DNA of 64,000 bases from Natronoglomus mannanivorans (lineage in GTDB: Archaea; Halobacteriota; Halobacteria; Halobacteriales; Natrialbaceae), in contig JAOPKB010000004.1 of NCBI GenBank assembly GCA_025517485.1, positions 285,032 through 349,031 of the forward strand. Reading direction: 5' to 3'. The translations under genes were made by a program, and so were the position numbers. Under the pieces are notes generated by a model. The model ran no database searches and was not told where the DNA came from. It worked only from the letters and a program-made list of their open reading frames with translations. Of this stretch, positions 59,862-64,000 are shown in pieces. Numbering within the stretch: position 1 is the stretch's first letter; the number at the start of each line of letters is the position of its first letter.

Positions 59862-60860
59862 ATGACAGATACAATTACCCGGACCTACACTGGCGAGTCA
59901 GAGCGAGAACAGGAACGCGAGACAGAAACCGAGGCGGACGAATCGAGCGCCCGAACCAGCGAACAGGAGCACTGCCCGGAGTGTGGCGGCCGACTCGTCT
60001 CCGATTCCGAGCACGCAGAGACCGTCTGTGACAACTGTGGGCTCGTCGTCGAAGAGGACGAGATCGACCGCGGCCCCGAGTGGCGCGCCTTCGACTCCGC
60101 AGAGAAGGACAAGAAGAGCCGCGTCGGTGCCCCAACGACGAACATGATGCACGACCAGGGCCTGTCGACGAACATCGGCTGGCAGGACAAAGACGCCTAC
60201 GGGAAGGCACTCTCGAGTCGCCAGCGCCAGAAGATGCAGCGGCTTCGCACCTGGAACGAGCGCTTCCGAACCCGTGACTCCAAGGAGCGCAACCTGAAGC
60301 AGGCCCTCGGTGAGATCGACCGGATGGCCAGCGCGCTCGGCCTCCCGGAGAACGTCCGCGAGACCGCCAGCGTCATCTACCGTCGCGCACTCGAGGAGGA
60401 CCTCCTCCCCGGACGCTCGATCGAGGGCGTCGCGACGGCGTCGCTGTACGCTGCGGCCCGACAGGCCGGGACTCCCCGCAGCCTCGACGAAATCTCGAGC
60501 GTGAGCCGCGTCGACAAGATGGAACTGACCCGGACCTACCGCTACATCGTCCGACAGCTCAGCCTCGAGGTCAAGCCCGCCGATCCGGAACACTACCTGC
60601 CACGGTTCGTCAGCGACCTCGACCTCTCGGACGAGACCGAGCGCATGGCCCGCGAACTCCTCGAGAGCGCGCGGAAACAGGGCGTTCACAGCGGGAAGTC
60701 TCCCGTTGGGCTCGCTGCAGCGGCGGTCTACGCGGCTGCACTGCTAACCAACGAGAAGGTGACCCAGAACGAAGTGTCGGGTGTCGCCAGTATCTCCGAA
60801 GTGACGATCCGAAATCGGTACAAGGAACTGCTCGAGGCGTCGGAAACGGCGGCGGTCTAA
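59862..60860 (+). CDS. tfb: Transcription initiation factor TFB
   Basis: The archaeal TFIIB homologue, 332 aa, recruiting RNA polymerase to TBP-bound promoters. The N-terminal zinc ribbon uses C38, C41, C56 and C59 (CPECGG ... CDNCG). The B-reader/linker region is KKSRVGAPTTNMMHDQGLSTNIGWQDKD. Two cyclin repeats follow, ending with the HTH EVSGVASISEVTIRNRYKEL for BRE recognition. Haloarchaea carry several TFBs; which paralogue this is cannot be read here. Confidence 0.95.
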   Translation: MTDTITRTYTGESEREQERETETEADESSARTSEQEHCPECGGRLVSDSEHAETVCDNCGLVVEEDEIDRGPEWRAFDSAEKDKKSRVGAPTTNMMHDQGLSTNIGWQDKDAYGKALSSRQRQKMQRLRTWNERFRTRDSKERNLKQALGEIDRMASALGLPENVRETASVIYRRALEEDLLPGRSIEGVATASLYAAARQAGTPRSLDEISSVSRVDKMELTRTYRYIVRQLSLEVKPADPEHYLPRFVSDLDLSDETERMARELLESARKQGVHSGKSPVGLAAAAVYAAALLTNEKVTQNEVSGVASISEVTIRNRYKELLEASETAAV

Positions 60861-61025
60861 GAGCGCTGACGAATGTCTTCGATTACCGTTCGGCGACCGC
60901 GCTGCGGTCTCCTCTTTTCCCTGTATTCTCGTCTCAGTGAGTAATTTCGCTGGCCTCGCTCGACACTTGTCGGCTCGACGAGCAGTGCGACAAGGTTTTT
61001 CAACACTGGTGTGAAAGCCCATACC

Positions 61026-61205
61026 ATGGACGAGGCGACTGTGCAACTATTGTGTCCGGAGTGTACCAAAGATTGGCAGGTTTCCCCTGGCGCACTTCCC
61101 GACGCTGCGGAGATGTATCACTGTCCGAACTGTCACGCGTCTCGGCACACCTCGGAGTTCATGCGGACCGATCGAGATCTCCGAGCCCTGAAACAACTGG
61201 GCTAG
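61026..61205 (+). CDS. Small zinc-finger protein, 59 aa
   Basis: Two CxxC pairs (C10/C13 in CPEC and C33/C36 in CPNC) define a zinc ribbon; the tail HTSEFMRTDRDLRALKQLG is helical. The ATG at 61026 (MDEATVQLL) is preferred over 61011 because it starts a typical haloarchaeal microprotein. The function is unknown; downstream of tfb but 165 bp away, so linkage is not implied. Confidence 0.78.
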   Translation: MDEATVQLLCPECTKDWQVSPGALPDAAEMYHCPNCHASRHTSEFMRTDRDLRALKQLG

Positions 61206-61473
61206 CAACATCGGATTTTCCATCGCCGTTTTGATCACGGCTGTGCACATCGCGTAGTCGTTCCACTGTCGATTCTCACCGTCAACGAGACGTTCTATAT
61301 CTCTATCAACGAACCCTCAAAATCAGTAGATTAACAGCGTATTAATTTCCGTAGGATCCTGTTTCTACCGTGCAGTCGTCCGTTTGGCAGTGCCTACGAA
61401 TCGAGCTAAACATGTCTGGATTGGGAACACACACGGCATCTACGATAGGGCGCATGTTAACGCGACTCAAGAT

Positions 61474-61483
61474 AATAATATAA
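61474..61483 (+). promoter_or_regulatory. TATA box for the UPF0058 gene
   Basis: AATAATATAA lies 22-31 bp before the ATG at 61505, implying a leaderless transcript. Confidence 0.65.
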
Positions 61484-61504
61484 CCCTGCGGTGGGTAGGA
61501 CTGC

Positions 61505-61747
61505 ATGGTTATGAAGAAGCAGGAGCTCATTCACCTTCACGGCCTTCTGGCGGAGGTATCCAATCAGTGTGCAGCGTGGGACGACTGTCCGATTTCACTC
61601 GAGGAATACGAGTCGCGTGGGATTCGACCGACATCCATCCACAAATCGAAGACCGACCACAAAGCCGCTGTTTTTGCACTCGCCGGGGGAATCACTGAAC
61701 ACATGCGAGAGGGGGAACAGGAAGCAGTCGCCGCGACCGCAGACTAA
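61505..61747 (+). CDS. UPF0058 family protein, 80 aa
   Basis: A small conserved euryarchaeal protein: KKQELIHLHGLLAEVSNQC followed by YESRGIRPTSIHKSKTDHKAAVFALAGGI. Predicted all-helical and soluble; function unknown. The ATG at 61505 matches the TATA box spacing; a second in-frame ATG two codons later (61511) matches the usual family start. Confidence 0.88.
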   Translation: MVMKKQELIHLHGLLAEVSNQCAAWDDCPISLEEYESRGIRPTSIHKSKTDHKAAVFALAGGITEHMREGEQEAVAATAD

Positions 61748-61897
61748 ATCACTGTTACAACCCCACACCGAAGCACCGACTCGTACTGACAAGATTCGGT
61801 TTCTCTCTGTTACTCTTTCTGGCGCTGTCTTTCACGCGGTCGTTTTCTGACCGTTCGACTCGCTTCGACCAGACAACAGCGTCCAGAGACCGATCGA

Positions 61898-62392
61898 TTA
61901 CTCGAGGAGATCCTCGAATTCGGGTAAGACGTCGTCCGCGTCGTCGTCTCCGTGAGCCTCGTTTTCGTTTTCGTTTTCGTTCTCGTTCTGGTTCACGCTC
62001 TGGTCCCCGTCTTCGTTCTCGCTTTCACTCTCGCTTTCCTCGTCCTCCTCGTCTTCGTCCTCGAGCACCTCGACCGTAAGAACCTCCAGTGGGATGTTCT
62101 CGAGGCGCTGTCCAATTTCCTTGCGGGCGATCCGGGAGGCGTGTTCCTCGCGCTCGACGTTGAACACGGTCATCTCGAGTTCGAGTGCGACGAGCGCTTC
62201 GTCGGCGGCGATAAACGCTGGCGGGAGTTCCTCGCCCGATGGGGAGGTTCGCTCGCCCATGTTGATCTCGACGTAGTTCAGGTCAGGGTTCAGCATCTCG
62301 CCCGTCTTCGAGATCGCGATGCGGATTGCCTCGTCCTCCGTCTCGACGTCGAACACCGGCACGGCAGCCTCGACGACAACCCTGCAGTTCAT
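61898..62392 (-). CDS. UPF0212 (DUF555) family protein lacking its zinc cysteines
   Basis: It matches UPF0212 closely: NCRVVVEAAVPVFDVETEDEAIRIAISKTGEMLNPDLNYVEINMG, then PPAFIAADEALVALELEMTVFNVEREEHASRIARKEIGQRLENIPL. Where I recall a CPxCG zinc knuckle in the family, this copy reads RTSPSGEE, with no cysteine. The C-terminal 60 residues are an acidic tail with SESESEN and a NENENENE run. The ATG at 62392 is chosen by the conserved start. The function is unknown. Confidence 0.85.
   Translation of the reverse strand: MNCRVVVEAAVPVFDVETEDEAIRIAISKTGEMLNPDLNYVEINMGERTSPSGEELPPAFIAADEALVALELEMTVFNVEREEHASRIARKEIGQRLENIPLEVLTVEVLEDEDEEDEESESESENEDGDQSVNQNENENENENEAHGDDDADDVLPEFEDLLE
61959..61990 (-). 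repeat. Six-base tract coding for Asn-Glu repeats
   Basis: Tandem cgtttt units (plus strand) encode a run of about five Asn-Glu pairs in the acidic tail of the UPF0212 protein. Confidence 0.75.
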
Positions 62393-62552
62393 GGCCGAAT
62401 GTACACTCGCCTGCAGTATGAAGGTTCGCCCTCGAGGAACTGGAACCCGATTCACCCGCCTCGAGACGGTCTCGTGCGTCCGAAATCGCGGGATGGGCGT
62501 CCCCTGACACCAAACGAAAGGCAAAAGTCCACGCTCGCGCCAGACCGAACCG

Positions 62553-63452
62553 ATGGAAACCGGTGCGATCCCGATCGACGACCTCTCGGGCGGACTGGAC
62601 TGTTATCTCACCCTCGAGAGCGGCCAGACGTATCTCTGGCAGCGCGAGGACGACGCGATGTACACGGGTGAGCGCAATCCCGACGCCTGGTACGCCACGA
62701 CGATTCCCGACACCGGTGACGTCGTTCGCGTCCGCCAGCGCGACGGTCACCTCGAGTGGCAGTCGACGACCGACGCCGACCCCCACGTCCGCCGACTCCT
62801 CAAACTCGACGACGATCTCGAGGCGATCGCCGCCGACGCACCGGCGGAGTCGCTGATCCGGGAGGCCTACGACTGTCACCGCGGCATGCGGTTGGTCGAG
62901 GATCCTGCGTTCGGCTGTCTGATCTCCTTTATCTGCTCGGCCCAGATGCGGGTCAAGCGAATTCACGACATGGTGTCGACACTCGCCCTCGAGTACGGCG
63001 ACGAGCTCGCCTTCGACGGCGAGACCTACCACGCCTTCCCGCGACCCGAGCAACTGGCGACGGCGACCGAGGCCGAACTCCGCGAGCTCGGGCTCGGCTA
63101 TCGTGCTCCCTACGTCGTCCGGACCGCGGAGATGGTCGCGGGCGGCGAGGCCCACCCCGAAGAGGCTCGTGACCTCCCCTACGAGGAGGCTCGCGAGTAT
63201 CTCACGCGGTTCGTCGGCGTCGGCGACAAGGTCGCCGATTGCGTGCTCCTGTTCGCGCTCGGCTTCGACGAGGCCGTCCCACTCGACACCTGGATCAAGT
63301 CGGCGATCGAGGACCACTACCCCGACTGCGACCGGGGGAACTACGCCACTACGTCCCGAGCGATCCGCGAGCGCTTTGGCGGGCAGTACGCGGGCTACGC
63401 TCAGACGTACGTGTTTCACCACCTGCGGACCGGTGCGGGTGCGAGCGAGTGA
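62553..63452 (+). CDS. ogg: 8-oxoguanine DNA glycosylase (Ogg1 type)
   Basis: A base-excision repair glycosylase/AP lyase of 299 aa. The N-terminal beta domain (LDCYLTLESGQTYLWQRE) is followed by the helix-hairpin-helix-GPD: RFVGVGDKVADCVLLFALGFDEAVPLDTWIK. The Lys in GDKVADC is the Schiff-base residue and the Asp in PLDTW the catalytic aspartate. Length and domain order match archaeal Ogg1. The ATG at 62553 is chosen because the beta domain starts near it. Confidence 0.93.
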   Translation: METGAIPIDDLSGGLDCYLTLESGQTYLWQREDDAMYTGERNPDAWYATTIPDTGDVVRVRQRDGHLEWQSTTDADPHVRRLLKLDDDLEAIAADAPAESLIREAYDCHRGMRLVEDPAFGCLISFICSAQMRVKRIHDMVSTLALEYGDELAFDGETYHAFPRPEQLATATEAELRELGLGYRAPYVVRTAEMVAGGEAHPEEARDLPYEEAREYLTRFVGVGDKVADCVLLFALGFDEAVPLDTWIKSAIEDHYPDCDRGNYATTSRAIRERFGGQYAGYAQTYVFHHLRTGAGASE

Positions 63453-63619
63453 TCGGTTTTACCTGATTTGAGGCGCTAAGGCCCCTTCCTCAACGAGCGA
63501 CCGAAGGGAGCGAATAGGGAGGGGATACAGCGCCGCACAGTTCTCAAACACGTTCGTCGCTCGGCCCACAGGCCCACGCAATCGCAACTGTTTAGTACGC
63601 AGTTTGCATAACTTATGGT

Positions 63620-63742
63620 GTGGCAACGCGCAAGACCATATCTATCCGCGACGACCAAGAGGAGTGGATTCAGGAGAACCACCTGAGTCTGTCCTCGTTC
63701 GTCCAAGAGAAACTTGACGAACTCATCGAAGAACGCTCGTGA
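63620..63742 (+). CDS. Small ribbon-helix-helix-like protein of the IS element, 40 aa
   Basis: It reads VATRKTISIRDDQEEWIQENHLSLSSFVQEKLDELIEERS from a GTG at 63620, with TGA at 63740-63742. The strand KTISIRDDQ plus two helices fit a CopG/Arc-type RHH DNA-binding protein. It overlaps the tnpB start by 4 bp (GTGA), a layout I recall in other haloarchaeal IS elements. It may regulate the element. Confidence 0.75.
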   Translation: MATRKTISIRDDQEEWIQENHLSLSSFVQEKLDELIEERS

Positions 63743-64000
63743 ACTACAACTACAGGTATCGACTCCGACCGTCCGACGCCCTCGCAGAACAGTTAGCATG
63801 GACTGTCGATACCTGTAGACAGGTCTACAATCACTTCCTCCACCGACTCAACCGCACCGACGACACCTCGGCATACTCCGAACAGAAGCTCCTGCCGAGC
63901 CTCAAGAAGTGGTGGAACGACCTGAAACAAGTTCACTCGAAAGTTCTTCAGAAGGTCGTTCAGCGGTTGTACGACAACCTCTCGACGCTTCGCGGTCGTA
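63739..64000 (+). CDS. tnpB: TnpB, N-terminal part only (window ends)
   Basis: GTG start at 63739 in a 4 bp overlap with the RHH gene. The first 87 residues (NYNYRYRLRPSDALAEQLAWTVDTCRQVYNHFLHRL ... KVLQKVVQRLYDNLSTLRGR) are the typical TnpB N-terminal helical region. The RuvC and zinc parts lie beyond the window, so integrity cannot be judged. Confidence 0.88.
   Translation, partial: MNYNYRYRLRPSDALAEQLAWTVDTCRQVYNHFLHRLNRTDDTSAYSEQKLLPSLKKWWNDLKQVHSKVLQKVVQRLYDNLSTLRGR

Larger units (their letters stand above)
63590..64000 (+). mobile_element. Second IS200/IS605-family element, cut by window end
   Basis: A small RHH-like gene overlapping a tnpB start forms the leading part of this element. 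It differs from the tnpB at 20228 in its N-terminus. The left end is not mapped; the A/T-rich TTTAGTACGCAGTTTGCATAACTTATGG stretch near 63590-63617 is the likely promoter/end region. Confidence 0.6.

Noticed and set aside
1..64000. CRISPR arrays, rRNA and tRNA genes
   Set aside because: No regularly spaced direct repeats of 25-40 bp, no rRNA-like sequence and no tRNA T-arm with flanking stems seen on either strand.

Overview
The window is chromosomal DNA from a halophilic archaeon of the class Halobacteria. The evidence is strongly acidic proteins, high GC with GC-rich third codon positions, TATA-driven and mostly leaderless promoters, Tat lipoprotein signals (RR plus lipobox), PGF-CTERM cell-surface proteins, an S-layer glycoprotein, aCPSF1, TFB, TiaS, NucS and a full haloarchaeal gas vesicle cluster. 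The gene set would fit the Natrialbaceae, but the family cannot be fixed by reading alone.

Layout: 1-8100 holds nucleic-acid processing and repair genes (aCPSF1, NucS, MutS) with a methyltransferase and a lipoprotein. At 8196-10367 is a large secreted or membrane protein that ends in two winged-helix domains. 10680-18309 is the gas vesicle locus: gvpA-N-O on the minus strand and gvpF-G-H-(gvpI position)-J-K-L-M on the plus strand, firing outward from a shared 335 bp gap. No gvpC, gvpD or gvpE is present. 18490-27950 carries small redox and zinc proteins, a TnpB-only IS200/IS605-type element, an R2-like di-iron protein, a second MutS-family ATPase with a helix-hairpin-helix, a HAD hydrolase, an SRPBCC protein, an SDR and a HalOD1 protein. 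28080-47150 is mostly housekeeping: a GST-like reductase, a Ca/Na exchanger, an orphan DNA methylase, TrkA, a purine permease, a DRG GTPase, TiaS, a conserved HTH regulator and a double VOC protein, followed by an HTH/partner pair that looks like a toxin-antitoxin or regulatory module. 47287-54520 is a cell-surface region: S-layer gene, PGF-CTERM protein and MFS exporter. 54637-63452 contains a glutaredoxin-thioredoxin reductase fusion, a DUF389 protein, an enolase-superfamily dehydratase, TFB, UPF0058 and UPF0212 proteins and an Ogg glycosylase. The window ends inside a second tnpB.

Most striking observations: (1) the tnpB at 20228 carries two in-frame insertions of double-hairpin palindromic DNA, each splitting a conserved block, and a related element lies about 70 bp upstream of it. 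(2) Six-base periodic tracts occur both as dipeptide runs inside proteins, including housekeeping enzymes, and as decayed tracts just downstream of stop codons. (3) The Asn-rich surface protein with tandem cytoplasmic winged helices looks like a one-component transmembrane regulator. (4) The gvpI position encodes a long acidic protein.

All family assignments rest on motif reading and memory of families; no database search was run.
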